Shown in pieces: positions 34,452-44,802 of a stretch of 64,000 nucleotides of DNA. The stretch is from an uncultured Lachnospiraceae bacterium (GTDB lineage Bacteria > Bacillota > Clostridia > Lachnospirales > Lachnospiraceae). Under the pieces are notes generated by a model. It was given only the letters and a program-made list of their open reading frames with translations. It made no database searches and had not been told where the DNA came from. Position 1 is the first letter of the stretch, and each line of letters begins with the position of its first letter. The stretch lies in NCBI GenBank assembly GCA_910585905.1, contig CAJUID010000009.1, forward strand, positions 19,180-83,179, read 5' to 3'. The translations under genes and the position numbers were made by a program.

Positions 34452-37448
34452 ATGCGGTGTAGAAAAAATGGAGGCAAGATTAAAAAGACAGCTATACTGG
34501 GAATGACTGCGGCCCTGGTTGTGGGCAGTGTGGGATTAAAAGCTGCCGCTACCGGAACACCGGAGGATGCAGGAAGCAGTGCAGAAAAACAGACTGCTTC
34601 CTACGATGCGGAAGAGTATTCCAGTGAGCGCATCGGGACGAACTACAATGTAATCAGCAGCAAATATACGCTGTCGGATTACACCGGAGAGGCAGTCCAG
34701 TTTGCTGTAGGCGATGTAGTGTCGGAAGATGGAAAAAAAGCGCTGACGCAGGAAACAAGAGAGTACCAGGGTGGTTCAGAAGTATTGAAGCTGTCAAGCG
34801 GGGATAAAGTCCGGTTAAAGCTGGATGTTCCGAGCGATGGTTTGTATTTTATGAATTTTGATTATCTCTCATATGATGAATCCATCCTGCCGGTTTCCCT
34901 GGAGCTGACAGTGGACGGGGCTAGTCCGTTTTATGAATGTCGCAATATGGAATTCGAGACAACATGGAAACTGAATGAGGAGCCGTCAACAGACCGTTAT
35001 GGTAATCAGGTGGTCACAGTTCCGAATAAGGTGATCCAGTGGGAAAAGAAATATTTGATGGATTCCAGTTATCGTCATTCAGATCCTTTAAAGCTGGAAC
35101 TGAAGCAGGGCGAGCATATTTTGGAGCTGGATATCAAGGAGGGCAATTTCCTTTTAGGAAATATTACACTGGAAGCTCCGGTTGCAACTGAAAAGTATGC
35201 AGGCTCAGAGAAGGCAGAGGGAAGTGAAATCATTGAGATACAGGGTGAGGCGTACGATACCACGAATAGTTCTTCTATTCATGCAGTGGCAGAGTATGAT
35301 ACCAGCCTGGATCCATATGAGGTAAAAGATACTGTTTTAAATACATTGGACTCAGATTCCTTTAACACAGCGGGACAGAGGGTTTCTTATAAGTTTAATG
35401 TAAAAAAGGCGGGGAATTATAATTTTGCTATGAATTACCGCCAGTCTGAAAAGACAGATTTTCCGGTATTTACGGATGTTGCAATTGACGGAAAGATTCC
35501 AAATGATGCATTTCGTTCTTACGCTGTGGCATATTCCACAAAGTACAGAACAAGTACATTGGAGGATTCCAAGGGGGAGAAGCTGAGTGTGTATCTGGAA
35601 GAGGGGGATCATACCATTTCCTTTACGCTCAGTATGGATCCAATCTGTTACATAATGGAGACACTTGATGTGGTTATGTCAGATGTCAATGACCTGTCAC
35701 TGGAAATTACAAAGGTAGCAGGAAATAATGCAGATAAATACCGTGACCTGAAACTCTCCAGATATATTCCTGACCTGGAAGATAGGCTGTTTGGATATGC
35801 AGATAGGCTTACAGAGTTGGAAAAGAGTGCAGTAAAATGGAGTGAGAGTGATTCTAACGTTGCGGTAATGTCTTCCGTGTTAATTGCGGCAGAGCAGCTT
35901 AGGAGCCTGGGGAATAACCCGGACGAGATTCCTTACCGTATCGCCGAATTGTCAACCAGCGTGAATTCAGTAAACCATCATCTGGCGACTGCAATTGATA
36001 ACCTGATTGAGAATGGGTTGGCGATTGACAGAATCTGGGTTTATCAGGAGGGAGCTGACCTTCCGAAAAAGCCTGGCATGTTTAAATCAGCGTGGATGGG
36101 TATCCAGAGATTTGCTGCATCCTTTACGGATCAGGCATATTCTGCTAACAACACAGATGAAAACCATCTTCAAGTATGGGTAAACCGTTCTAGCCAGTAT
36201 GTGCAGATTATGCAGAAGATGATTGATGAGTATTTTACTCCAAAAACTGGTATTGAGGTAGATATCAGTATTATGCCAGACCAGAACAAACTGGTTCTTG
36301 CAAATTCATCCGGCAATGCACCAGATGTAGCAACGGGAATTAACTACACCATTCCATACGAGATTGGTATCCGTGGCGCCTTAGTTGATATGGCGAAGTA
36401 TGAAGATTTCAAAGAAGCAGCTTCTAATTTTGAGCCTGGTTTCTTTATGACAGGAAGTGTTGGCGATGGTATTTACTCTATGCCGGAGACAATGAACTTC
36501 TGGGTACTGTTCTACCGTACAGACGTTATGGAGAAGTTGGGATTAGAAGTTCCGCAGACAATGGATGATGTGATTGCCATGCTTCCATCGCTGCAGATGA
36601 AAGGTTTGAACTTCTATTATCCTACAGCTGGTATGTTGCTTATGAGAAACTTCCACGGTACAACACCTCTGATCGTACAAAATGGCGGTTCGCTCTACAA
36701 TCCGACTGCTGCGGAAGGAACAGCACTTGGCAATGAAGAGACGGTAAATGGATTTACGAAATTAACGGATTTATTTACAATCTACAACCTTCCGGTCAAT
36801 GTTGATAACTTCTACCAGCATTTTAGAAATGGTGATATGCCGATTGGAATTGCTGATTATGCTACTTATAATATGCTGACAAATGCGGCACCTGAGCTTG
36901 CAGGTTCCTGGGAAGTTTCCTTGATTCCTGGTACAGTGCAGGCGGATGGAAGCATTGACCGTTCTGTCTGCGGATGTGCAGAGAGCAGCGTTATCTTTAA
37001 GAGCGATTCAGATAGAGAAGCAAAAGCATGGGAATTTGTTAAATGGTGGTCTTCTTCTGAAGTGCAGGCGGAGTTTGGCCAGACAATCCAGATTACATAT
37101 GGTAGTGAGTATATCTGGCCGACAGCAAACATGACAGCAATGGCCCAGCTTCCTTTGGAGGCGCAGGTAAAACAGGTAATCCAGGAGACAGCAAAGAATG
37201 TTGTCGATGTAGCAAGAGTGCCTGGAACCTATCTGTTAGAGCGTGAGATTAGCAATACCTTTAATGACATTGTTGTAAATGGCCAGAATGAACGGACGAG
37301 GATTGATAAGGCGGTTAAGAGCGTAAATCATGAGTTTGACCGTAAGTTGGAAGAGTTTGGCTATAACAATAGCGACGGTTCGGTAAAGAGGGATTATAAT
37401 ATTCCTACGATAGAATCGGTAGCCGAGCTGCTTAAGAGTACACCATAA
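34452..37448 (+). CDS. ABC sugar-binding protein with N-terminal CBM-like domains
   Basis: The 998-residue protein has a signal peptide without lipobox (ILGMTAALVVGSVGLKAAATG). Two beta-sandwich, carbohydrate-binding-like domains follow (about 45-245 and 255-430; both contain a 'V-G-Y-F-M/N-F--Y' core such as SDGLYFMNFDYLSYD and AGNYNFAMNYRQSE). A helical linker (about 440-570) leads to a family 1-type solute-binding domain (about 590-960: WVNRSSQYVQIMQKMIDEYF, ANSSGNAPDVATG, FVKWWSSSEVQAEFG). ATG 34452 behind AAGGAGG is preferred over 34380. Binding proteins are normally about 400-550 residues, so this is more than double the norm. Confidence 0.85.
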   Translation: MRCRKNGGKIKKTAILGMTAALVVGSVGLKAAATGTPEDAGSSAEKQTASYDAEEYSSERIGTNYNVISSKYTLSDYTGEAVQFAVGDVVSEDGKKALTQETREYQGGSEVLKLSSGDKVRLKLDVPSDGLYFMNFDYLSYDESILPVSLELTVDGASPFYECRNMEFETTWKLNEEPSTDRYGNQVVTVPNKVIQWEKKYLMDSSYRHSDPLKLELKQGEHILELDIKEGNFLLGNITLEAPVATEKYAGSEKAEGSEIIEIQGEAYDTTNSSSIHAVAEYDTSLDPYEVKDTVLNTLDSDSFNTAGQRVSYKFNVKKAGNYNFAMNYRQSEKTDFPVFTDVAIDGKIPNDAFRSYAVAYSTKYRTSTLEDSKGEKLSVYLEEGDHTISFTLSMDPICYIMETLDVVMSDVNDLSLEITKVAGNNADKYRDLKLSRYIPDLEDRLFGYADRLTELEKSAVKWSESDSNVAVMSSVLIAAEQLRSLGNNPDEIPYRIAELSTSVNSVNHHLATAIDNLIENGLAIDRIWVYQEGADLPKKPGMFKSAWMGIQRFAASFTDQAYSANNTDENHLQVWVNRSSQYVQIMQKMIDEYFTPKTGIEVDISIMPDQNKLVLANSSGNAPDVATGINYTIPYEIGIRGALVDMAKYEDFKEAASNFEPGFFMTGSVGDGIYSMPETMNFWVLFYRTDVMEKLGLEVPQTMDDVIAMLPSLQMKGLNFYYPTAGMLLMRNFHGTTPLIVQNGGSLYNPTAAEGTALGNEETVNGFTKLTDLFTIYNLPVNVDNFYQHFRNGDMPIGIADYATYNMLTNAAPELAGSWEVSLIPGTVQADGSIDRSVCGCAESSVIFKSDSDREAKAWEFVKWWSSSEVQAEFGQTIQITYGSEYIWPTANMTAMAQLPLEAQVKQVIQETAKNVVDVARVPGTYLLEREISNTFNDIVVNGQNERTRIDKAVKSVNHEFDRKLEEFGYNNSDGSVKRDYNIPTIESVAELLKSTP

Positions 37449-37500
37449 TAGGTAGCGTTTGGTTACGCTGATTCAGCTAAAACGGAGGGATGAAAAAAAT

Positions 37501-38451
37501 ATGGCAAATAATAATAGCAGTGCTGGCGTAGAAGCAGCCAGCCCAAAAAAGAAAAGTAATATCCGCAAGCGTGAGCGGAACAACTGGAATGGCTACCTCT
37601 TTATGGCGCCATATGCCATTATGTTTCTTGCATTCATTTTGGTTCCGGTTCTCATGGCTGTGGTATTATCCTTTACAAACTTTGATTCAATTCAGTTCCC
37701 CTCTTTTGTAGGCTTTCTGAATTACATAACATTGATTACCAGTGATGAAGTATTCATGCAGTTTGTATTGCCGAATACAGTAGTATATGCGATACTCGTC
37801 GGTGTCGGAGGATATGTTCTTTCCTTCGTGCTGGCATGGGCGCTTTGTAATCTGACAAAGCTGCCGAGAACGGTTTTTGCTTTGATACTTTACTCACCAA
37901 GTATGACAGCCGGTGTTGCTATGACAGTTCTGTGGAAGGTTATCTTCTCTGGCGACCAGACAGGACTCTTAAATAGCTGGCTGATGAGCCTGGGATTTAT
38001 CAATGAGCCGATTATCTGGCTGGTAAGCACAAAATATCTGCTGCCGATTGTTGTCATTATCGGTCTTTGGTCTTCCATGGGTGTAGGTTTCCTGTCTATG
38101 ATCGCAGGTATCCTGAATTCCGATGAAGAACTGTATGAAGCTGCAGCGATTGATGGAATTAAGAACCGTTTCCAGGAGATGATCTATATCACAATCCCGC
38201 AGATGAAGCCGCAGATGCTCTTTGCAGCGGTTATGTCCATTGTAAACGCATTCCAGAATGGTTTGATCTCAACTCAGTTGACTGGTAACCCGTCACCGGG
38301 ATATGCAGCACAGTTGATTGTAAACCATATCGAGGATTATGGTTTCCTGCGTTATGAGATGGGATATGCGGCAGCGGTTTCTGTTGCGCTGTTGTTGATT
38401 GTACAGTTGTTCTCAAAAGCATCTAATGCGCTTTTGACAGAAAAAGATTAA
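37501..38451 (+). CDS. ABC sugar permease, MalF-like
   Basis: The 316-residue protein has a basic, Asn/Ser-rich cytoplasmic N-terminus and about six membrane helices, starting WNGYLFMAPYAIMFLAFILV. The EAA loop that docks the ATPase is seen at EELYEAAAIDGIKNRFQEMI. ATG 37501 follows ACGGAGGG and is preferred over 37459. It pairs with the next gene to form the membrane channel of the first importer. Confidence 0.92.
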   Translation: MANNNSSAGVEAASPKKKSNIRKRERNNWNGYLFMAPYAIMFLAFILVPVLMAVVLSFTNFDSIQFPSFVGFLNYITLITSDEVFMQFVLPNTVVYAILVGVGGYVLSFVLAWALCNLTKLPRTVFALILYSPSMTAGVAMTVLWKVIFSGDQTGLLNSWLMSLGFINEPIIWLVSTKYLLPIVVIIGLWSSMGVGFLSMIAGILNSDEELYEAAAIDGIKNRFQEMIYITIPQMKPQMLFAAVMSIVNAFQNGLISTQLTGNPSPGYAAQLIVNHIEDYGFLRYEMGYAAAVSVALLLIVQLFSKASNALLTEKD

Positions 38452-38470
38452 TGAGAAGGAGGGATAAGAA

Positions 38471-39340
38471 ATGGCATATAAGGGAAAACGAATTAATCCC
38501 CAGAAGTTTGAGAGAGGCCAGATTAAGATTATGGTAGTTCTGCTTCCGTTAGTTATATTCATGGCCTTGCCATTAGTGTTTATTGCAAACCATGCGTTTA
38601 AGCCGATGGAAGAGTTGTTTGCATTCCCACCAACTTTCTTTGTAAAGAATGCAACTATGGAGAACTTTACAAAGCTGATAAAATTCAGCCGTACGGCTGG
38701 TATCCCGCTTAGCCGTTATGTGTTTAACAGTATTGCGGTTACGTTATTAACAGTTGGTTTTTCACTGCTCTTTACAACATTTGCGGCGTTTGCGCTTGCA
38801 AAGCTGAAGTTTAAGGGCAGGGATTTAATGATGACAATCAACCAGTTCGCGATTATGTTCGTAGCGACGGCTGTATTGATTCCTAGATACTTGGTAATCT
38901 GTAACCTGGGTATGATTGACAGTATCTGGGCGCATGTATTTCCATTGTTAGCTTATCCTGTTGCACTGTTTCTGGTAAAACAGTTCGTGGAACAGGTGCC
39001 AGATGCTTTGATTGAGGCCGCCTATATAGATGGAGCAACGGATATGACGGTTTACCGAAAGATTATTATCCCAATGATCAAACCGGCGATCGCTACAGCA
39101 GCAATCCTTGTATTCCAGCAGGTATGGGCAAATATGGAGACATCGAACTATTATATCAATGATGACGGCATGAAGACACTGACATTTTATATGAACTCAT
39201 TGGTAAATGCGAATAATACGGTATCTGGTCAAGGTATGGCAGCAGCAGCTACATTAATTATGTTTGTGCCAAACCTGGTGTTATTCATTATTCTTCAGAA
39301 TAACGTCATGAATACCATGGCACATTCTGGTATCAAGTAA
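38471..39340 (+). CDS. ABC sugar permease, MalG-like
   Basis: The 289-residue protein has six predicted helices, starting MVVLLPLVIFMALPLVFIAN. The EAA loop reads DALIEAAYIDGATDMTVYRKI followed by IIPMIKPA. It lies 19 bases after the MalF-like gene with AAGGAGGG before the ATG. Confidence 0.92.
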   Translation: MAYKGKRINPQKFERGQIKIMVVLLPLVIFMALPLVFIANHAFKPMEELFAFPPTFFVKNATMENFTKLIKFSRTAGIPLSRYVFNSIAVTLLTVGFSLLFTTFAAFALAKLKFKGRDLMMTINQFAIMFVATAVLIPRYLVICNLGMIDSIWAHVFPLLAYPVALFLVKQFVEQVPDALIEAAYIDGATDMTVYRKIIIPMIKPAIATAAILVFQQVWANMETSNYYINDDGMKTLTFYMNSLVNANNTVSGQGMAAAATLIMFVPNLVLFIILQNNVMNTMAHSGIK

Positions 39341-39372
39341 ACAATTGCAAAAAGGAGAAGGAAAAAGGCATT

Positions 39373-41442
39373 ATGAAGAGAAAAAGAAAGTTTATAAAAC
39401 TGGCAGCTTTGTTCCTGGTTGCAATGGTTCTTACTTCAGGAATGAGTGCTGTAACAGTATCCGCAGAAACGCCGTACCTGACATTTACAGTCAATGGATA
39501 TGGCGGAATGGAAGAGACGCAGACTGCGTATCTGGCACACCAGACAATTATTAAGTTTGGCGAAGAGTTTATGAGTTCCCCAAATGATATCTGTGTTACG
39601 GATGACGGAAAAATCTATGTAGCAGATACTGGGAATAGTAGGATTATTGTCGGGACGACAGATGGCGAGTTAGAAAGTATTATCGGCGAGGGTACGCTGA
39701 AGGCTCCAAGGGGCGTGTTTGTCACAGAGAATAAACATGTCTATGTGGCTGACAGTGATGCAGAAGCGGTATTCGAATTTGATCCAGAAGGAAATGTATT
39801 GAACAAATACACGAAACCGGACAATCCGCTGTACGGTGGTTCTAAAGTAGTTTTTAAGCCGATCAAGGTTGTTGTAAATGATGCAGGGATTATGTTTGTA
39901 ATCTGTGAGTCAAATACAAACGGTATTGTGGAGATTTCCCCACAGGAGGGCGGAAGTTTCCTGGGGTATTTTGGAACAAACTTAACATCTGTTGATTTGG
40001 TGACAATGGTTTTCCGTGCGATTGCATCTGATGCACAGAAGGCAAAGATGATTAGTAATATACCATCAACCCCGGATAATCTGGCAATCGACGAAAAAGG
40101 ACTGATCTACACGGTAACCCGAGGAGATGGAAATAACTCTGTAAAACGCTTAAATATTGCTGGTGCCAACCTGATTAATGGTGCAAACCTACAGGGCTAT
40201 TATGACGACTCTCCGGCTGCAGTTGCAGTAGGAAATCATGATAACATTTATGTGGCTTCTTCACAGGGATACATATATGAGTATAATAACCAGGGTGAGC
40301 CAATTTACTTATTTGGTGGAAGAGATGACGGAACACAGCGTGTCGGGCTCTCTACACAGGTTGCAAGTATCCAGGTTGGTAAGGATGATGAAATCTATGT
40401 GTTAGATAATGACAGGCGTCAGATTCAGGTATATAAGCCATCCGAGTTTACACAGAAGCTTCATAACGCACTTTATCTCTATTCAAAGGGGCGTTATACA
40501 GAAAGCCGTGAGCCTTTGTCAGAGGTGTTGAAGATGAACAGCATGTTTGACTATGCGAACAGGGCGATGGGCCGTGCGTATTTCCAGGAGGAGAATTATG
40601 ATGAGGCGTTGAGGTATGCAAGGCTGTCCAAAGATAAGAGCGGTTATTCCGATGCGTTTTGGGAAATCCGAAACAATTGGCTGAAGCGGAACATTGTGGC
40701 GACAATGGTAATTATTGTGTTGGCAGTTATCCTATACAAATTGCTGAAGCTCTGGGATAAAAAGAAAGGCGTATTGTCAGGTGTTAAGGCTGGATGGGCT
40801 AAGTTAAAGGAGAAGAAACTGATTTCAAATCTGTGTTACTCTGGATACTATATGAAACATCCATTTGATGCCTCTTATGGAATTGCACGTGAAGGAAGGG
40901 CATCATGGAGTGCGCCGTCTATCTTACTGCTTATCTTTATGATTGAGTATGTAATTAATAAATACCTCTGTGGATTCCTGCAGAAGACTGTGCGTGAAGG
41001 CAGATATGATATATTCTCTGATGTTGGAATGATTGTAATTGTAATTGTGGCGTTGACTTCCTGCAATTATCTTGTTTGTACAATTAATGAAGGGGAAGGT
41101 ACAGTGAAAAAGATTTATACTTATTTCTGTTACAGCCTCCTTCCATATATTATATTGACACCAATCAGCTTTGCCTTGTCTCATGTGCTGACAAAGAATG
41201 AGCAGTTTATTATTACACTGATTCAGTTTGTACTGGTGGCATGGGTATTGATTATCGGCATTCTGGGCATCAAGGAAGTAAACAACTACACTGGCAAAGA
41301 GACCTTTAAGGTTATTGCGCTGACATTATTTACAATACTGATTGTTTCATTGTTGATTTTCATTATTTATGTACTGTGGGCTCAGGTATTCGAGTTTATT
41401 AGTGCGATTTACGGAGAGGTGGTGTATCGGCTTGAGAAATAA
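39373..41442 (+). CDS. NHL beta-propeller / TPR / YIP1-type membrane protein
   Basis: The 689-residue protein has a signal sequence, then an extracellular NHL-type propeller (about 30-355; SSPNDICVTDDGKIYVADTG, APRGVFVTENKHVYVADSD, IQVGKDDEIYVLDNDRRQI). A short TPR stretch (about 360-430, ALYLYSKGRYTESREPL, NYDEALRYARLSKD), one membrane helix (about 440-460) and a YIP1-type multi-helix domain (about 480-689) follow. Proteins of this layout are known beside sugar ABC transporters in Firmicutes. A sensory or scaffolding role at the transporter is an inference. ATG 39373 is preferred over 39345. Confidence 0.8.
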   Translation: MKRKRKFIKLAALFLVAMVLTSGMSAVTVSAETPYLTFTVNGYGGMEETQTAYLAHQTIIKFGEEFMSSPNDICVTDDGKIYVADTGNSRIIVGTTDGELESIIGEGTLKAPRGVFVTENKHVYVADSDAEAVFEFDPEGNVLNKYTKPDNPLYGGSKVVFKPIKVVVNDAGIMFVICESNTNGIVEISPQEGGSFLGYFGTNLTSVDLVTMVFRAIASDAQKAKMISNIPSTPDNLAIDEKGLIYTVTRGDGNNSVKRLNIAGANLINGANLQGYYDDSPAAVAVGNHDNIYVASSQGYIYEYNNQGEPIYLFGGRDDGTQRVGLSTQVASIQVGKDDEIYVLDNDRRQIQVYKPSEFTQKLHNALYLYSKGRYTESREPLSEVLKMNSMFDYANRAMGRAYFQEENYDEALRYARLSKDKSGYSDAFWEIRNNWLKRNIVATMVIIVLAVILYKLLKLWDKKKGVLSGVKAGWAKLKEKKLISNLCYSGYYMKHPFDASYGIAREGRASWSAPSILLLIFMIEYVINKYLCGFLQKTVREGRYDIFSDVGMIVIVIVALTSCNYLVCTINEGEGTVKKIYTYFCYSLLPYIILTPISFALSHVLTKNEQFIITLIQFVLVAWVLIIGILGIKEVNNYTGKETFKVIALTLFTILIVSLLIFIIYVLWAQVFEFISAIYGEVVYRLEK

Positions 41443-43774
41443 GAACTGGAAAAAACTGATTGCACTGCTGGCTGCTGTGTCAGTAGTTACGGCAGGCGTT
41501 CCGGGAATTGTGCAGTATGCCTCAGCAACTGGTACGGAAGAAGAGGCGCCGGAAGGTGGAACAGAAGGCGGGGAAACTGGAGAAAAGAAGGAAGAGGAAG
41601 AACCGCAGGAGGTATCCGACACAGGCGAAGTTATTATGAAAAATGCGGTTGGAAAGAAGCCGAAATCTGAATGGATTACCATGGAAGATTATGAGCTGGT
41701 GACGGAGAGCGATACCTATAAGATGTACCTGTATGAGCCGACGCTTTCCATTATGCTGGAGAATAAGGAGACTGGAAAGATTTTGGAATCGACTTTAAGT
41801 GATGAAAAGGATGATGGTTACAGTAACCGCTCCTGGAATTCCTATATGAAGTCGGGAATTGTCCTTACAGCGATCAAAAACAATAAGAGTGGTTATCAGT
41901 TGGATTTAATTACTAGTCCTCATACACTTGATGTTACAAAAAATGATAATGGATTTTCGGCAAAATTGTTTTACAATGAGTTCAAGGTTGGCCTGACTAT
42001 GAATGTTACTCTAGAAGAAGATGAGCTGGTTGTAAATATTCCAGATGATTCCATTGTGGAAGAGCAGCAGGGCAGTTATATTGCTACCATCAGCCCATAT
42101 CCATTTATGGGGTATTCTTTCCTGGATGAAAAGAAAGGGTATATGTTAATCCCAGATGGAAATGGTGCCTTGGTTAATCTGGACAATAAGGAAGGCCGCT
42201 ATACAACTGGATTTAACCAGATGATTTATGGCAGTGATGTCGGTTTTGATGAAAAGACTGCGAAAGCTCTTCTCTGGGATGAAGTGGATATGGTTCGGAA
42301 TGCCAATGAGGTAATTGCGCCGATTTTTGGTATGGCGCACACCGAAGATCAGATTGGCTACCTAGCAGTTGTGGAGCAGGGTGAGAAGCGTGCCAGCATT
42401 GAGGCGCAGCCAAACGGGGCAAAAGTTAGTTATAACCGCTGTTTCGCAAACTTTAAGTCAAGGGATGTCTTTGTACAGCCGTTAAATAATTCAAATTCTG
42501 GTACAGTTCCTAGCACGGAAGCAGACCGCACACATACAGACAGACAGGTGCGTTATATCCTGCTTAGCGGGGAGGATGTCAGCTATTCAGCTATGGCGAC
42601 AATATACCGCAATTACCTGCTCGATAATAAACTGATTTCAATAAAGGATAATTCCTATAACACAAGAGTGGATTTTCTTGGTACAGAGAGAGAGAAATTC
42701 TTGCTTGGTACAAAAGCGGTAACAATGACCACGACTGAGAATGTGGAGGAGCTTTACGATGAGATGCAGGAAGACGGCGTGTCTAGTCTGCTTACCCTTT
42801 ATAAAGGATGGCAGAAGGGCGGTCTGTATAACTTGCCAATTACGAAGTATAAAGCAGATAGCCATATTGGTGGAACATCAAAGCTTACGGATTTGATTAA
42901 AGATTCGGAGGAGAAAAACTACCATATTTACCTTTATAATGATGCACTTAGGTTGAACCCAAGTACTGATAGCTTGAATTTTAATATGGTAAAGCAGGTA
43001 AATAAGAGGACGTTTGAGGAAGAACTGTATGCAGAGGTGTACAGGACATTCTATTACTTAACACCAGGTAAAGCGGCTGAGGCCATTGAGAGTTTCGCTG
43101 ATTCCTATGTTGATGATGGGGTATCGAACCTTGCAATGTCCGGAATTAGTAATACTTTATTTACTTACAGTTTTAAGAATAAGTTTTATAGCAGAAATGA
43201 TACGGCAAAAGATTATTCGGATGCACTTGACAAGATTGATAAAGATGTGAATCTTATTCTAGAAGAGCCGGCTGCCTATCTTTGGAAGAACACAGATGCA
43301 TTTCTTGATATGCCTCTTGGTTCCTCCGATTATATGTATGTTGATGAAGAAATACCATTCCTTTCTATGGTATTAAAAGGTGTTATTCCAATGTATTCTG
43401 ACTATGTAAACTTTGAGGCAAACAAGACAGAGTTCTTCTTACAGATGGTGGAGGCTGGTGTGTTCCCATCCTTCTATCTGACATATGAGAAGTCTTCTGA
43501 CCTGATCTACACCAATTCATCTAACTTGTACAGTACAGAGTTTAGCACTTACAGAGATGTAATATCTGGGTATGATAAGGGCTTGCGCGAAGTGAATGAT
43601 GCAGTAAAAGATGCATTTATTACAAAACATGAGAAGACAGATACTGGAGTTACCGTAGTAACCTATAGCAACGGCGTGAGGATTTACGTCAACTACACAG
43701 GAACAGCCCAGACGGTAGATGGAGTTACCGTGGAAGGTATGTCCTATTCCTATAAGGTAGGTGAGGCCGAATGA
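41432..43774 (+). CDS. Secreted DUF5696-type protein
   Basis: TTG 41432 is chosen as start: it overlaps the end of the YIP1 gene, follows GGAGAGGTGG, and gives a proper signal peptide (WKKLIALLAAVSVVTAGVPG). The mature protein is about 750 residues. An acidic Glu/Gly linker (TEEEAPEGGTEGGETGEK) precedes an N-terminal beta-rich domain (about 60-380), a barrel-like middle (about 400-690) and a C-terminal beta domain ending VEGMSYSYKVGE. The layout resembles a glycoside hydrolase, but I cannot assign catalytic residues. It overlaps the next permease by four bases. Confidence 0.7.
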   Translation: MRNKNWKKLIALLAAVSVVTAGVPGIVQYASATGTEEEAPEGGTEGGETGEKKEEEEPQEVSDTGEVIMKNAVGKKPKSEWITMEDYELVTESDTYKMYLYEPTLSIMLENKETGKILESTLSDEKDDGYSNRSWNSYMKSGIVLTAIKNNKSGYQLDLITSPHTLDVTKNDNGFSAKLFYNEFKVGLTMNVTLEEDELVVNIPDDSIVEEQQGSYIATISPYPFMGYSFLDEKKGYMLIPDGNGALVNLDNKEGRYTTGFNQMIYGSDVGFDEKTAKALLWDEVDMVRNANEVIAPIFGMAHTEDQIGYLAVVEQGEKRASIEAQPNGAKVSYNRCFANFKSRDVFVQPLNNSNSGTVPSTEADRTHTDRQVRYILLSGEDVSYSAMATIYRNYLLDNKLISIKDNSYNTRVDFLGTEREKFLLGTKAVTMTTTENVEELYDEMQEDGVSSLLTLYKGWQKGGLYNLPITKYKADSHIGGTSKLTDLIKDSEEKNYHIYLYNDALRLNPSTDSLNFNMVKQVNKRTFEEELYAEVYRTFYYLTPGKAAEAIESFADSYVDDGVSNLAMSGISNTLFTYSFKNKFYSRNDTAKDYSDALDKIDKDVNLILEEPAAYLWKNTDAFLDMPLGSSDYMYVDEEIPFLSMVLKGVIPMYSDYVNFEANKTEFFLQMVEAGVFPSFYLTYEKSSDLIYTNSSNLYSTEFSTYRDVISGYDKGLREVNDAVKDAFITKHEKTDTGVTVVTYSNGVRIYVNYTGTAQTVDGVTVEGMSYSYKVGEAE

Positions 43775-44802
43775 GTAAAAAAGTGAGTAAAGAAGAAAAG
43801 AAAAACCGTAAAAAGGTAAAACCTGGACGTTTAGCAAAACGGGAGGCGCTGGTGGGAATCGCATTTATCTCCCCTTGGATTATCGGGGCGTTGATGTTTT
43901 TGATTTATCCGCTTGTTATGTCTTTCTGGTATTCGTTAAATAATATCCGTATTACGCCAAGAGGACTAATGTTTAGAAATGTAGGAATCGGAAACTTTAC
44001 GCAGATTTTAATGGCTGATGTGAAGTTTCCGGTAACATTAGCTGATTATGTAATTTCAACGATTGCGTCTGTGCCAATTATCGTTGTATTTGCATTGATG
44101 ATCGCGATTATGCTGAATCAGGATGTTAAGGGAAGAGGTATTTTTCGTTTGATTTTCTTCCTGCCGGTTATTATTGTCAGCGGGCCGATTCTTGGCATGT
44201 TAAATGATGAAGGTGCAGGAAGTGTTACGGCAATTGATATTCAGGCGATTACGAAGGCAATCGAAGATACGTTGCCAGGTTCCATCGCGGAGCCGATTTC
44301 CAGTCTTTTTGAGAATATGATTACGATTCTCTGGTATTCGGGCGTACAGATTTTGATCTTCCTGTCCAGCTTGCAAAAAATTGACCGCTCTATGTATGAA
44401 GCTGCCAAGATTGACGGTGGTTCCGGTTGGGAGTGTTTCTGGAAGATAACATTGCCGACAATTAAGCCAATGATTTTGCTGAACTGTGTCTATACGATTG
44501 TATTTATTTCTAATAATGACCAGAATGCAATTATTGAGTTGATTAAGAATTCTATGTTCTCCGGGACACAGGAAAAAGGATATGGATATGCTTCCGCTAT
44601 GGCATGGCTGTACTCCATTGTAGTGCTGCTGATTGTCGGGCTGTTTGCATTAGCGTTTGTCGCACAGAAGGATGTATATGCAAAACAGGTAAAGAAGGCA
44701 AAGAAGGCACGCAAGAAGGAACAAAGAGAGCTTAAGAGAGTAGGAAGGAGGAGTGCTAGACATGCAAAAAAGAGAGAAAGAGAACAAGCAAAACAGCACT
44801 AA
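43771..44802 (+). CDS. ABC sugar permease, MalF-like (second pair)
   Basis: The 343-residue protein has a Lys-rich N-terminus, about six helices from ALVGIAFISPWIIGALMFL, and the EAA loop SMYEAAKIDGGSGWECFWKI. A long Lys/Arg-rich cytoplasmic tail (from about residue 305) is unusual. The start overlaps the preceding stop (ATGA). Confidence 0.92.
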   Translation: MSKKVSKEEKKNRKKVKPGRLAKREALVGIAFISPWIIGALMFLIYPLVMSFWYSLNNIRITPRGLMFRNVGIGNFTQILMADVKFPVTLADYVISTIASVPIIVVFALMIAIMLNQDVKGRGIFRLIFFLPVIIVSGPILGMLNDEGAGSVTAIDIQAITKAIEDTLPGSIAEPISSLFENMITILWYSGVQILIFLSSLQKIDRSMYEAAKIDGGSGWECFWKITLPTIKPMILLNCVYTIVFISNNDQNAIIELIKNSMFSGTQEKGYGYASAMAWLYSIVVLLIVGLFALAFVAQKDVYAKQVKKAKKARKKEQRELKRVGRRSARHAKKREREQAKQH

